Assembly (NCBI GenBank): GCA_035478795.1
Contig: DATIJJ010000037.1
Coordinates: forward strand, 12,215 to 76,214
Direction of reading: 5' to 3'
Length of the DNA stretch: 64,000 bases
DNA from: DATIJJ01 sp035478795
GTDB lineage: Bacteria; Pseudomonadota; Gammaproteobacteria; DSM-16500
Below are positions 8,776 through 17,660 of this stretch, one piece after another (position 1 is the stretch's first letter; the number at the start of each line of letters is the position of its first letter). Position numbers and translations under genes: made by a program. The notes under the pieces are model-generated. The model was not told the origin of the DNA and ran no database searches. It saw nothing but the letters and a program-made list of their open reading frames with translations.

Positions 8776-9946
8776 AGCCTGTTATCAACAATTTTTAGAT
8801 AAAAATCCGCATCCGCGATTTTTAAAAAGCCTTGAAGTGATTCAAGGCTTTTCTTCTGTTTATGTGAAAGAGAATGGCAGAAAAATCCTTAATTTTTCAT
8901 CGAGTGACACTCTGGGTCTTGCCAATCACCCCTTGCTGATTGAACGATCTCATGAATACGCAAAACGCTATGGAACCGGCACATCCGCATCGCGTCTTGT
9001 CAGTGGAAATTTCGACTGCTACGACGCACTGGAAACAAGGCTTGCCAAAAGTCTCGGAAAACCGGCAGCCCTGATTTTGGGGAGCGGCTATCAGGCAAAC
9101 CAGTCCATTCCTGAAGCATTATTCAACTCACACATACTGGGCAGTGAACCGCTGGTTTTTTGCGATCGATTGTGTCATGCGAGCATCATGGCAGGTGTTC
9201 GATCCTTGAAACGATTACACCGTTTTCGTCATAATGATTTAAGCCATCTGCATCACTTGCTTCAAAAATACGCCCGCCCGGATCATCCGATATTTATTCT
9301 GGCTGAATCCGTTTACAGCATGGAAGGCGATGAAGCAAATCTTCCCGGATTAATCGATCTCGCTAAACAATACGAAGCCTTTTTATATATCGACGATGCG
9401 CATTCGGTGGGTGTTCAGGGTCATGAGGGATGGGGGAAATCCGCTGAATATGCGAACGACATTCCGATCATCATGGGTACCTTCAGCAAGGCGCTGGGCA
9501 GTTTCGGCGGATTCATTGGCTGTTCGGAAACGATCAAACAGTATTTAATTAACAAATGCCGCGGGCTGATTTATTCAACGGGTCTCTCACCCGCCATTTT
9601 AGGCGCGATCAGTGCAGCCATCGAACTCGTGCCAACATTGCATGACGCGCGTGAACGCTTACTTGAACGGGCAGAAAATGTCAGGGCTTTTTTGAAGGAA
9701 AAAAATCTGGACTGCGGCGCATCCACCACCCACATTATTCCCTGGATCATTGGAGATGCCAAAAAAACATTATATGTCAGCGAGTTGCTGAGAGAGGAAG
9801 GCATTCTTGCCACCGGTATCCAGCCACCGTCTGTGCCAAATGGGCAAAGTCGTATCCGATTTTCTCTATCCGCCGCCCATTCGGATGAAGACATGGAACA
9901 CTTTTTTAACGCGATTTCGATTGTCCAAAAAAAACTCCCCGCATGA
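8765..9946 (+). CDS. bioF: 8-amino-7-oxononanoate synthase BioF
   Basis: A 393-residue PLP enzyme of the alpha-oxoamine synthase family that condenses pimeloyl-ACP with L-alanine. Visible blocks are NFSSSDTLGLANHP, GTGTSASRLVSG, FCDRLCHASIMAG, ESVYSMEGDEANL, DDAHSVGVQG, and the PLP lysine in GTFSKALGSFGG. The length is normal. Its start lies inside the end of the hibernation-factor gene (11-base overlap), and a 60-base gap separates it from bioC. Related enzymes (Kbl, serine palmitoyltransferase) are possible by sequence alone, but the adjacent bioC, bioD, bioA and bioB settle the role. Confidence 0.95.
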   Translation: MKHEACYQQFLDKNPHPRFLKSLEVIQGFSSVYVKENGRKILNFSSSDTLGLANHPLLIERSHEYAKRYGTGTSASRLVSGNFDCYDALETRLAKSLGKPAALILGSGYQANQSIPEALFNSHILGSEPLVFCDRLCHASIMAGVRSLKRLHRFRHNDLSHLHHLLQKYARPDHPIFILAESVYSMEGDEANLPGLIDLAKQYEAFLYIDDAHSVGVQGHEGWGKSAEYANDIPIIMGTFSKALGSFGGFIGCSETIKQYLINKCRGLIYSTGLSPAILGAISAAIELVPTLHDARERLLERAENVRAFLKEKNLDCGASTTHIIPWIIGDAKKTLYVSELLREEGILATGIQPPSVPNGQSRIRFSLSAAHSDEDMEHFFNAISIVQKKLPA

Positions 9947-10006
9947 GAAAAATCTGGAAAATCCATCCGCATCAATTTAATATACCCCCGGCATGAGGTC
10001 TTCAAC

Positions 10007-10747
10007 ATGATAACAAAAAATCAGGTGATAGCCGGGTTTGATCGCGGAGCAAAAACATATACAAAAGCAGCAGAGGTGCAGGCTGAAGTGGCAGAAACTC
10101 TCTCTCGCTATTTTGCCGATATTTCTGCCAGACATATTCTGGAAATAGGATGCGGAACCGGATTGCTGACTGAGCATCTGGCAAAAGCTTTTCCGGATGC
10201 CGATTTTTGCCTGACTGACATTTCCCCTTCGATGATTGCAGAATGTCGACAACACATGACGACGCTCTCCCGCGCCACCTGGGTCTGCATGGATGGCGAA
10301 AATCCCGAAACATTGCCAGACTATGACCTGATTGTATCAAGCATGACACTGCACTGGTTTGATGAATTCGAAGCCGGGCTTCATAATCTCAAACTCAAAT
10401 TAAAACCGGGTGGCCGTTTGTTATTTTCCATTTTGAGCGAAAATTCGTTTCATGAATGGCAAAAAATCTGCCGTGATTTTGATCTTCCCATTGCAACACC
10501 CCGTTTTCCCGCGATGGACGAAATCAAAAAACGATTTCCCGGATTTGACTGGCATGTTCAAAAAATTAAAAAAATCTATCCCAATGCCCACGCTTTTTTA
10601 CGCACATTAAAACGTCTGGGTGCCATTGCCCCGCGCAGGGAATACGTGAAACTGGCAACACATAAAATGCGGCATTTACTCCGTGACGTGAATCACGACA
10701 TTGAAATCACCTACGAAGTTGTCTACGGGGAATACCACGCATCATGA
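10007..10747 (+). CDS. bioC: Malonyl-[acyl-carrier protein] O-methyltransferase BioC
   Basis: A 246-residue SAM-dependent methyltransferase. The SAM loop is ILEIGCGTGLLTEHL, with the acidic ribose contact in CLTDISPSMI. The motif SSMTLHWFDE is characteristic of BioC. The enzyme methylates the free carboxyl of malonyl-ACP so that fatty-acid synthase can build a pimeloyl chain, later released by BioH. It starts after a GAGGTC ribosome-binding site. Its stop overlaps the bioD start by four bases (ATGA). Confidence 0.95.
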   Translation: MITKNQVIAGFDRGAKTYTKAAEVQAEVAETLSRYFADISARHILEIGCGTGLLTEHLAKAFPDADFCLTDISPSMIAECRQHMTTLSRATWVCMDGENPETLPDYDLIVSSMTLHWFDEFEAGLHNLKLKLKPGGRLLFSILSENSFHEWQKICRDFDLPIATPRFPAMDEIKKRFPGFDWHVQKIKKIYPNAHAFLRTLKRLGAIAPRREYVKLATHKMRHLLRDVNHDIEITYEVVYGEYHAS

Positions 10748-11364
10748 AACCTTTTTTTGTCACAGGAACGGACACAAACGTTGGTAAAACACTTGTTTCA
10801 GCGATTTTGACGAAAGTACTGAATGGGTGTTACTGGAAACCGATTCAATCAGGACCGGCTGACAAAACGACCGTGATGCAATTAACAGGACTGCCCGCAC
10901 AACATTTTTTTTCTTCTGTGTATGAGCTCAAAGCCAGTCTTTCACCCAACCATGCGGCAGAACTGGAAAACAGAACGATTGATATCCTGCAATGCAATCA
11001 CCCGCCATTTGAACATGCCCTGATTGTCGAAGGCGCCGGTGGTGTTTTTGTACCTGTGAATGATCAATCCTCCATGCTCGATTTAATGAAACATTTGAAT
11101 TTTCCGGTGATTCTCGTCACACGCGGGACGCTCGGTACCATCAACCATACGTTATTAACGATCCATGCATTGCGTCAGCATGGCATTTCAATCCACGGCA
11201 TTGTGTTTAATGGCGAACTGTACCCGGCCAATCAAAAAACCATTGAACAGTGGAGTGGTGTCAAAACGTTATTTCATGTTCCGCATTTTGACACGCTTGA
11301 TTCATCCACGCTGCACAGTTGGCTTGAACAAAACGGTGAACGTATTTTAATGGAGCTCACATGA
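10744..11364 (+). CDS. bioD: Dethiobiotin synthetase BioD
   Basis: A 206-residue P-loop ATPase that closes the ureido ring of dethiobiotin from diaminopelargonate, CO2 and ATP. The N-terminal FVTGTDTNVGKTLVS carries the Walker A, WKPIQSG follows, and VEGAGGVFVPVND is the second phosphate and magnesium site. It is slightly shorter than E. coli BioD but all core motifs are present. Four-base overlaps (ATGA) on both sides, with bioC and bioA, indicate tight translational coupling. Confidence 0.95.
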   Translation: MKPFFVTGTDTNVGKTLVSAILTKVLNGCYWKPIQSGPADKTTVMQLTGLPAQHFFSSVYELKASLSPNHAAELENRTIDILQCNHPPFEHALIVEGAGGVFVPVNDQSSMLDLMKHLNFPVILVTRGTLGTINHTLLTIHALRQHGISIHGIVFNGELYPANQKTIEQWSGVKTLFHVPHFDTLDSSTLHSWLEQNGERILMELT

Positions 11365-12674
11365 CAATTTCAGAACGTGACCGTGAGGCCATCTGGCATC
11401 CCTATACGCAACATAAAATCACACCACTGCCCATCACCATTCAACGAGGCAAAGGGGCCTGGTTGTATGATGAAAAAGGCAATCGTTTGCTGGATCTCAT
11501 TTCCTCCTGGTGGGTGAATATTCACGGTCATGCGCATCCTGATATTGCAAAAGCCATTTTTGATCAGGCGATGACGCTTGAACATGTGATTTTTTCGAGT
11601 TTCACGCATGAACCTGCTGTGCAATTTGCCGAACAATTACTGGAAATATTGCCTGGTCATTTCAGCAAAATTTTTTATTCTGACAATGGTTCAACAGCCG
11701 TTGAAGTCGCACTTAAAATGGCCTATCAATACTGGCGAAATCAGGGTGAAAAAAAACGGCATCGTTTTATTGCATTTACCAACGGCTATCATGGTGACAC
11801 ATTCGGCACGATGTCCGTTGGGAAAAAAAGCGGATTTTTTACAGCGTATGAAGATTTATTTTTTGATGTGGATTTCATTGATTATCCATCGACCTGGATC
11901 CATGACGAAATGGTTCTTCAAAAAGAACAAAAAATATTATCTGATCTTGACGAACATTTAAAAAAATATGCACATGAAACCGCAGCTATTCTGCTCGAGC
12001 CTTTAATTCAGGGAGCCGGTGGCATGCAGATGTGTCGTCCTGAATTTTTATTGAATCTCGAAACGTTGGTTCGTTCATACAATATATTAATTATTTACGA
12101 TGAAGTCATGACGGGTTTTGGTCGAACCGGTGATTTTTTTGCGTGTCAAAAAGCCAATACCACACCTGATATCATTTGTTTATCAAAGGGCATCACCGGT
12201 GGATTTTTGCCGTTCGCTGTGACAGCGTGCACTGAAAAAATCTATCAGGCCTTTTTAGGGGATGATTTTGGCTCAGCCCTCGCGCATGGTCACAGTTATG
12301 CCGGAAATCCGTTAAGTTGTGCCGCAGCACTTGCATCGCTTGTCCTTTTAAAAAAATCAGAAACAAAAAAACAACAACAGATGATTGAACGAACACACCA
12401 ATCGGGTCTCGATTATCTCGCAGACAATTCACGTGTTGAAAAAATGCGTCTGTGTGGGACTGTCGCGGCTTTCGATTTAAAAATATTAAATCAATACGGT
12501 TCAAAAGAAAGTGTCAACTTACGTGCTACTTTTCAAAAAAAAGGGTTACTGATTCGTCCCATCGGCAATGTGATTTATTTATTGCCGCCTTATTGTATTG
12601 AAGAAACCGATTTAAAAATGAGTTATGCCATGATAGCTGAAGCACTTGAGGAATCCACTGTATGTCAGAAATAA
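11361..12674 (+). CDS. bioA: Adenosylmethionine-8-amino-7-oxononanoate aminotransferase BioA
   Basis: A 437-residue class III aminotransferase that converts KAPA to diaminopelargonate using SAM as amino donor. The BioA signature WHPYTQHK is near the N-terminus, followed by LLDLISSWWVNIHGHAHP, the cofactor Asp in IIYDEVMTGFGRTG, and the PLP lysine in ICLSKGITGG. It overlaps bioD by four bases and bioB by 13 bases. Confidence 0.96.
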   Translation: MTISERDREAIWHPYTQHKITPLPITIQRGKGAWLYDEKGNRLLDLISSWWVNIHGHAHPDIAKAIFDQAMTLEHVIFSSFTHEPAVQFAEQLLEILPGHFSKIFYSDNGSTAVEVALKMAYQYWRNQGEKKRHRFIAFTNGYHGDTFGTMSVGKKSGFFTAYEDLFFDVDFIDYPSTWIHDEMVLQKEQKILSDLDEHLKKYAHETAAILLEPLIQGAGGMQMCRPEFLLNLETLVRSYNILIIYDEVMTGFGRTGDFFACQKANTTPDIICLSKGITGGFLPFAVTACTEKIYQAFLGDDFGSALAHGHSYAGNPLSCAAALASLVLLKKSETKKQQQMIERTHQSGLDYLADNSRVEKMRLCGTVAAFDLKILNQYGSKESVNLRATFQKKGLLIRPIGNVIYLLPPYCIEETDLKMSYAMIAEALEESTVCQK

Positions 12675-13639
12675 ATTTAAAAGATACACCGAAATGGACC
12701 CATGAAAAATCCATGGCACTTTTTTCCCTGCCATTTGTTGAATTGCTCTATCAGGCACAAACGGTACATCAACACTATTTTCCCGAAGCTGACATGCAAT
12801 TATCCACGCTGTTAAATATTAAAGATGGCGGCTGTCCGGAAGATTGTCATTATTGTCCGCAAGCCGCACGCTATCACACCGGTGTCAAAGCCAAAAAATT
12901 GATGGATGTGGAAGCGGTACGCAAACAGGCGATTGCCGCAAAAACTGCTGGTGCAACGCGTTTTTGCATGGGAGCTGCGTGGCGGGAATTAAAAGATCGG
13001 GACGTCCCTGCCATCAAAAAAATGATTCAGGAAATTGGCGCACTCGGCATGGAATCTTGCGTGACGCTTGGCATGTTGACGGATGAACAAGCGGATGAAT
13101 TAAAATCCGCGGGGCTGGATTATTACAATCATAATCTGGATAGCTCAGAAGATTTTTATAAAGAAATCATTACCACACGCACGTATGATGATCGTTTGCA
13201 GACTCTCTCGCGCGTGCAAAATGCCGGTATTAAAGTCTGTTGCGGCGGGATTATTGGCATGGGTGAAACGCGTGATGATCGTGCCATGATGCTTGTTACA
13301 CTTGCCAACATGACACCGATGCCACAAAGTGTGCCGATCAATAATCTGGTTCCTGTTCCTGGCACCCCGCTCGCCAATCGTCCACCGATTGATCCTTTTG
13401 AATTTGTACGAACGATTGCAGTCGCTCGCATCATGATACCGCTTGCGCGCGTTCGATTATCCGCTGGTCGAACTGAAATGTCTGATGAAATGCAGGCATT
13501 GTGTTTTATGGCAGGTGCCAATTCCATTTTTTATGGCGAAAAATTATTGATGACAGCCAATCCCGAAATGATCAGAGACAGGCAATTGCTCGATCGACTC
13601 GGTATGGCGATTCAACAACCCAAAACAGAAACACAATAA
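12662..13639 (+). CDS. bioB: Biotin synthase BioB
   Basis: A 325-residue radical-SAM enzyme inserting sulfur into dethiobiotin. The [4Fe-4S]-SAM cysteines are C58, C62 and C65 in GGCPEDCHYCPQ. The later YYNHNLDSS, GGIIGMGETRDDR and RLSAGRTEM blocks carry the [2Fe-2S] and substrate ligands. The ATG lies inside the end of bioA, giving a 13-base overlap. It is the last gene of the biotin run; in many bacteria bioB is first, so the order F-C-D-A-B is a lineage trait. I found no BirA-type operator upstream of the cluster by eye. Confidence 0.97.
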   Translation: MSEINLKDTPKWTHEKSMALFSLPFVELLYQAQTVHQHYFPEADMQLSTLLNIKDGGCPEDCHYCPQAARYHTGVKAKKLMDVEAVRKQAIAAKTAGATRFCMGAAWRELKDRDVPAIKKMIQEIGALGMESCVTLGMLTDEQADELKSAGLDYYNHNLDSSEDFYKEIITTRTYDDRLQTLSRVQNAGIKVCCGGIIGMGETRDDRAMMLVTLANMTPMPQSVPINNLVPVPGTPLANRPPIDPFEFVRTIAVARIMIPLARVRLSAGRTEMSDEMQALCFMAGANSIFYGEKLLMTANPEMIRDRQLLDRLGMAIQQPKTETQ

Positions 13640-13663
13640 TTCACATTTTACATAGGAGATAAT

Positions 13664-14185
13664 ATGCTTTCTCGAACAACCAGACGATTATTTGCGACTT
13701 TTTCGAAAACATCCGGGTTGGTACCGTTAAAAAAAGATAAAAATATTCTTTCATTTGGAAGGTATGATTATTACACATCCAATGATGGGATGGATCAGTC
13801 TGTTTTAGCAAAAACAATTTCCGTCACAGACCCCGATGATCATTTTCGTGGTCTTCGAAAAAACATATCGGTGACTAACAGGAAAGAAAAAACCAGCCTG
13901 TATATGTCACTCTATCCTGATTCGGATCCTGACACTGAACAAACAAGTTATATAAAACTGGAAGAAAATGGCAAAAAAGAAAAGTCATTTTTTTCAAAAG
14001 GAAATAGTCTCAATCTCGCAAAAGAGATAGCCAGTTTTTTTAAACCGCTTACACCAAACAAGCCGCATATGGAAGTGATGAAAAACCTTTGTCTTGCCAT
14101 GACAGAACCAGACCCTTCCGCGGATATAGAGGGCGTGCTTAAAGAAGCAGGCCATGAAATCGGACAAAAATACAAAGGGCCCTAA
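13664..14185 (+). CDS. Hypothetical protein
   Basis: A 173-residue hydrophilic protein that I do not recognise. It has a basic N-terminus (MLSRTTRRLFATFSK), no convincing signal peptide or membrane segment, and a middle rich in Ser, Lys and Asp. A strong ribosome-binding site (AGGAG) sits six bases before the ATG. It lies 24 bases after bioB with no terminator between, so it may be read with the biotin genes, though its content gives no link to biotin. Downstream is a repeat-rich gap. Confidence 0.65.
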   Translation: MLSRTTRRLFATFSKTSGLVPLKKDKNILSFGRYDYYTSNDGMDQSVLAKTISVTDPDDHFRGLRKNISVTNRKEKTSLYMSLYPDSDPDTEQTSYIKLEENGKKEKSFFSKGNSLNLAKEIASFFKPLTPNKPHMEVMKNLCLAMTEPDPSADIEGVLKEAGHEIGQKYKGP

Positions 14186-14274
14186 AACAAATACTCAAAA
14201 AATTCTTTATTAATCATAAAGATAGCGATTTTTGGGTCAAAATCGCCAAATAGCCGAAAAATAAAAAACTTCAA

Positions 14275-14355
14275 TATAATCAATGAGTTACAAAATTCTG
14301 GGTGACAACAGAGGGACGCAAATTCAAAATTTCCCTGTATAATCATATAATTACA
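14275..14355 (+). repeat. 63-bp-period intergenic repeat, copy 1
   Basis: The sequence TATAATCAATGAGTTACA at 14275 recurs as TATAATCATATAATTACA at 14338, exactly 63 bases later. The spacer between them (GGTGACAACAG... ATTTCCCTG) matches the spacer of a second copy at 48694-48774 on the opposite strand. The region is the A+T-rich gap after the hypothetical gene at 13664. No open reading frame is evident. Confidence 0.7.
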
Positions 14356-14379
14356 ATCATATTCTCAGTGGAAGCCCTC

Positions 14380-14579
14380 TGTACTGGACAATTTTTTCAG
14401 ATGCTGCTTAGAACGCCTTCCCCGCTCCGGGGGAAGGTGGCCGAAGGCCGGATGGGGGGATAAAAAACAGGATTGTTTACTCGAGAAAAGCGGGAGATAT
14501 TCCCCCATCCGCCCGTTGGGCACCTTCCCCCTGCGGAGGAAGGCGTTCTAAGCAGCATCTGAAAAAATTGTCCAGTACA
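14380..14579. repeat. MITE-like inverted-repeat element (about 200 bp)
   Basis: The ends are perfect inverted repeats of 41 bases: the left arm starts GTACTGGACAATTTTTTCAG at 14381, and the right arm ends with its exact complement at 14578. Inside are further imperfect complementary stretches (CCGGGGGAAGGTG... against CACCTTCCCCCTGCGG), leaving a loop of about 40 bases at 14461-14500. There is no coding capacity. The structure fits a non-autonomous transposable element or a large palindromic repeat. I see no clear target duplication. It sits about 30 bases before the antitoxin gene. Confidence 0.75.
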
Positions 14580-14611
14580 AAGGTCGAGCAGTCAAACATA
14601 AAGGATTCTAT

Positions 14612-14839
14612 ATGACTATCATTAATATTCGCGACGCAAAAACCCATTTTTCCAAATTGATAGATTCTGTCATGAAAGGAGAAGAAATTATTATTACCAG
14701 GAGAGGGACACCCGCCGCTAAATTAAGCCCCATCGCGCCACTTAAACACAAACGCAACCCGGGTGCGCTAAAAGGTAAAATTAAAATGGCTCAGGATTTT
14801 GATGCACCTCTGTCTGATGATATGTCAGATCAATTATAA
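14612..14839 (+). CDS. Phd/YefM-type antitoxin without an adjacent toxin
   Basis: A 75-residue protein. The N-terminus (INIRDAKTHFSKLIDSVMKG, then EEIIITRRGTPAAKLSP) matches the DNA-binding and dimerisation part of Phd/VapB-like antitoxins. The C-terminus (DFDAPLSDDMSDQL) resembles the toxin-binding tail seen in partners of PIN-domain VapC toxins. AGGATTCTAT precedes the ATG. The partner normally follows within a few bases, but here the next gene is ETF-QO on the opposite strand 16 bases away. The toxin is therefore missing, and the gene may be a relic or may act on toxins elsewhere. Confidence 0.85.
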   Translation: MTIINIRDAKTHFSKLIDSVMKGEEIIITRRGTPAAKLSPIAPLKHKRNPGALKGKIKMAQDFDAPLSDDMSDQL

Positions 14840-14855
14840 CTGTTCAGCATCTGCC

Positions 14856-16469
14856 TCAACAAACTGTATACTGCGGCCCGCTCCCGCCCTCAGGCGGTGT
14901 CCACGTAATATTTTGCGTCGGGTCTTTAATGTCACACGCCTTGCAATGAATGCAATTCGCCGCATTGATTTGTAAATACGGCGCGCCATTTTCACGATGC
15001 AGAATTTCATACACACCGGCGGGACAATAACGTTGTTCAGGGGCTGCATAAAAATTTAAATTCACTGAAATCGCAACGGATGGATCTTGCAATTTTAAAT
15101 GACACGGCTGGTTTTCATCATATTGCGAATGCGTCAGATAAACGGATGACGATAAATCAAATGTCAGTTGATTGTCGTGTTTGGGATAAATAATTTTTTC
15201 ACTCCTGTCCGCTTTTTTTAATTGATTAAAATCCGCATGGTTTCGAAAAGTCCACGGCGCTTTTCCGCGAAAAAGAGACAGATCCATCGCAGAATAAATC
15301 AATCCGGGCAACAATCCCCATCTCATCGCAGGACGAATATTTCGTACACGATACAATTCATCATAAATCCACGATTGTTTGATGGCATCCGAATATCGAT
15401 CGCAACGCACTTCTTCAAGGGAGGTGAAAACCGTTTCAGCCGCCAGCATCCCGGATTTCATCGCATTATGAATGCCTTTAATGCGCGGCACATTGACAAA
15501 ACCCGCTGCACACCCTATCAACAATCCACCCGGCATCACGAGATCCGGAATGGATTGAAAACCCCCTTCGTTAATACAACGCGCACCATACTCGATGCGT
15601 CTGGCATTTTTTAATAACGGAGAAATAGCAGGATGGGTTTTGAAGCGCTGGAATTCTTCATAGGGATTAAACCACGGATTTTGATAATCCAGTCCCACGA
15701 CAAATCCAATCGACAACAAATTTTTATCGAATGGATAAACAAACGAACCACCATACGTTTTACGATCGAGCGGCCAGCCGATGGAATGCATGACAGAACC
15801 TGGTTTATGCAATGCTTCCGGAATTTCCCAAACTTCCTTGATGCCAAGGCCATACGTTTGTGGATCACACTTTTTTCGTAACTCAAATTTTTCCATCAAC
15901 ACTTTGGTGAGTGAACCACGACACCCTTCTGCAAATAACGTTTGTTTTGCACGTAAAATCATGCCGGGTTGATAATGCGCCGTCGGATTTCCCTCGCGGT
16001 CGACACCTTTATCGCCAGTGATCACACCTGCAATACGATCGTTTTCATAAAAAATATCCGTTGCAGCAAATCCTGGAAAAATATTCACGCCCACTCTTTC
16101 CGCCTGTTCCCCAAGCCATCGACAAAATTGACTGAGACTGATGATGTAATTTCCGTGATTTTTCATGAGGGAGGGCAACGGCAGATGCCAGGCTTTTTTT
16201 TCGGTTAAAAATAAAAATTGATCCTCCGTGACCTCTGTGTTCAGTGGTGCGCCACGTGTTTTCCAATCCGGAAATAACTCATTCAGTGCACGCGGATCAA
16301 GTATCGCACCTGCAATATCGTGCGACCCGACTTCAGCACCTTTTTCAATGACACAAATGTTGAGTAATGTGTGATGCTGCACGCCAAGTTGCGCGAGACG
16401 AATGGCGCTGGATAATCCGGCAGGGCCGGCACCCACAATCACAACATCAAATTCCATGGTTTCACGCAT
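14856..16469 (-). CDS. Electron transfer flavoprotein-ubiquinone oxidoreductase
   Basis: A protein of about 537 residues that passes electrons from ETF (fatty-acid and amino-acid oxidation) to ubiquinone at the inner membrane. The FAD-binding DVVIVGAGPAGLSSAIRLAQ is at the N-terminus, PGGLLIGCAAGFVNVPRIKG in the middle, and the [4Fe-4S] site at the C-terminus: CPAGVYE, then NCIHCKACDIKDP, ending in the family-typical PPEGGSGPQY. I use the ATG at 16469, with CAGGGA at good spacing; the frame extends 24 codons further upstream, overlapping the thiolase. It lies 13 bases after the thiolase. No etfA or etfB is in the window. Confidence 0.94.
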   Translation of the reverse strand: MRETMEFDVVIVGAGPAGLSSAIRLAQLGVQHHTLLNICVIEKGAEVGSHDIAGAILDPRALNELFPDWKTRGAPLNTEVTEDQFLFLTEKKAWHLPLPSLMKNHGNYIISLSQFCRWLGEQAERVGVNIFPGFAATDIFYENDRIAGVITGDKGVDREGNPTAHYQPGMILRAKQTLFAEGCRGSLTKVLMEKFELRKKCDPQTYGLGIKEVWEIPEALHKPGSVMHSIGWPLDRKTYGGSFVYPFDKNLLSIGFVVGLDYQNPWFNPYEEFQRFKTHPAISPLLKNARRIEYGARCINEGGFQSIPDLVMPGGLLIGCAAGFVNVPRIKGIHNAMKSGMLAAETVFTSLEEVRCDRYSDAIKQSWIYDELYRVRNIRPAMRWGLLPGLIYSAMDLSLFRGKAPWTFRNHADFNQLKKADRSEKIIYPKHDNQLTFDLSSSVYLTHSQYDENQPCHLKLQDPSVAISVNLNFYAAPEQRYCPAGVYEILHRENGAPYLQINAANCIHCKACDIKDPTQNITWTPPEGGSGPQYTVC

Positions 16470-16482
16470 ATTATTTCCCTGA

Positions 16483-17655
16483 TCAGACACATTCAATCGC
16501 AATGGCTGTTGCTTCACCACCACCAATGCAGAGTGCAGCAATCCCTTTTTTTAACTGATTTTTTTTCAAAGCCGACACAAGCGTCACAAGAATACGAGCG
16601 CCTGTTGCACCAATCGGATGGCCTAAAGCCAAACCACCGCCATAAATATTCAGTTTATCGTGTGGAATAGAAAGTTCGCGCATCGCGGCCATCGCAACTA
16701 CCGCAAACGCTTCATTGATTTCGAAAAGATCCACTTCATCTATCGTCCAACCGGTTTTTTTCAATAATTTTTTTATTGCATCAATCGGTGCAATCGTAAA
16801 TTCACCCGGCGCTCTTGCGAAAGTCGTATGCGCGATGATTTTTGCGAGCGGTTGAATGTGTCGTCTTGTTGCGTCCGACTCACGCATTAAAACAAGGGCA
16901 GCCGCACCATCTGCAATGGAAGAAGAACTCGCCGCCGTGATCGTACCGTCTTTTAAAAAAACCGGCTGTAATTTGGGTATTTTTTCAAGATTGACAGAAT
17001 GCGGATGCTCGTCCCGATCAATCACATTTTCTTTTTGCGTGACAGGAATGATTTCATCCTGAAACGCATTTTCCTCCGCCGCTTTTTTTGCACGTAACAA
17101 AGATTCTCTTGCAAATTGATCCTGATCCTCGCGGGAAAAATGATAGCGAGCAGCACAGTGTTCAGCAAAAAACCCCATCGGTTTGCCTTTGTCATACGCA
17201 TCTTCCAGACCGTCATAAGCCATATGGTCCAGAATGTCAGCATGACCCAGACGATAACCCTGACGGGCTTTTGGAATGAGATAAGGCGCATTGCTCATGC
17301 TTTCCATGCCACCTGCCACCAGAATATCAGCCGTGTCGGCGAGAATAGCATCGTGCGCCAGCATGACCGCTTTCATCCCTGAACCGCACATTTTATTGAT
17401 CGTTGTACAAGGCACGCTCGCAGGAATGCCCGCGAAATGGGCCGCCTGACGTGCCGGTGCCTGGCCCAGTCCTGCTGAAAGCACACAGCCCATGATGACT
17501 TCCTGAATCGCATCGGGTGACAGGTTAGCACGCGAGAGAGCCGCCCTGATGGCTATCCCGCCCAATTCGGGGGCTGAAAAATCTTTTAATGCACCCAGCA
17601 AATTTCCTTGAGGCGTGCGCGCGATACTCACAATAACAACCGAATCCTTTCGCAT
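16483..17655 (-). CDS. Acetyl-CoA acetyltransferase (thiolase)
   Basis: A 390-residue thiolase. The acyl-accepting Cys is in TINKMCGSGMKAV, with GGMESMSNAPY after it. The NEAFAVVAM, GGGLALGHPIGATGAR and CIGGGEATAIAIE blocks hold the catalytic His and Cys. It makes or cleaves acetoacetyl-CoA. The start at 17655 follows GGGAGG; that site lies over the last codons of the permease upstream, so the two are probably co-transcribed. With ETF-QO downstream, the trio suggests oxidation of an amino- or short-chain acid. The exact substrate is unknown. Confidence 0.92.
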   Translation of the reverse strand: MRKDSVVIVSIARTPQGNLLGALKDFSAPELGGIAIRAALSRANLSPDAIQEVIMGCVLSAGLGQAPARQAAHFAGIPASVPCTTINKMCGSGMKAVMLAHDAILADTADILVAGGMESMSNAPYLIPKARQGYRLGHADILDHMAYDGLEDAYDKGKPMGFFAEHCAARYHFSREDQDQFARESLLRAKKAAEENAFQDEIIPVTQKENVIDRDEHPHSVNLEKIPKLQPVFLKDGTITAASSSSIADGAAALVLMRESDATRRHIQPLAKIIAHTTFARAPGEFTIAPIDAIKKLLKKTGWTIDEVDLFEINEAFAVVAMAAMRELSIPHDKLNIYGGGLALGHPIGATGARILVTLVSALKKNQLKKGIAALCIGGGEATAIAIECV

Positions 17656-17660
17656 GTGAA

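Noticed and set aside
9571..10008. 145-codon minus-strand frame opposite the end of bioF
   Set aside because: It is antisense to a conserved enzyme and has no homology or ribosome-binding site.
14225..14246. Hairpin GCGATTTT/AAAATCGC considered as a terminator after the gene at 13664
   Set aside because: No T tract follows on either strand, so it does not qualify as a Rho-independent terminator.
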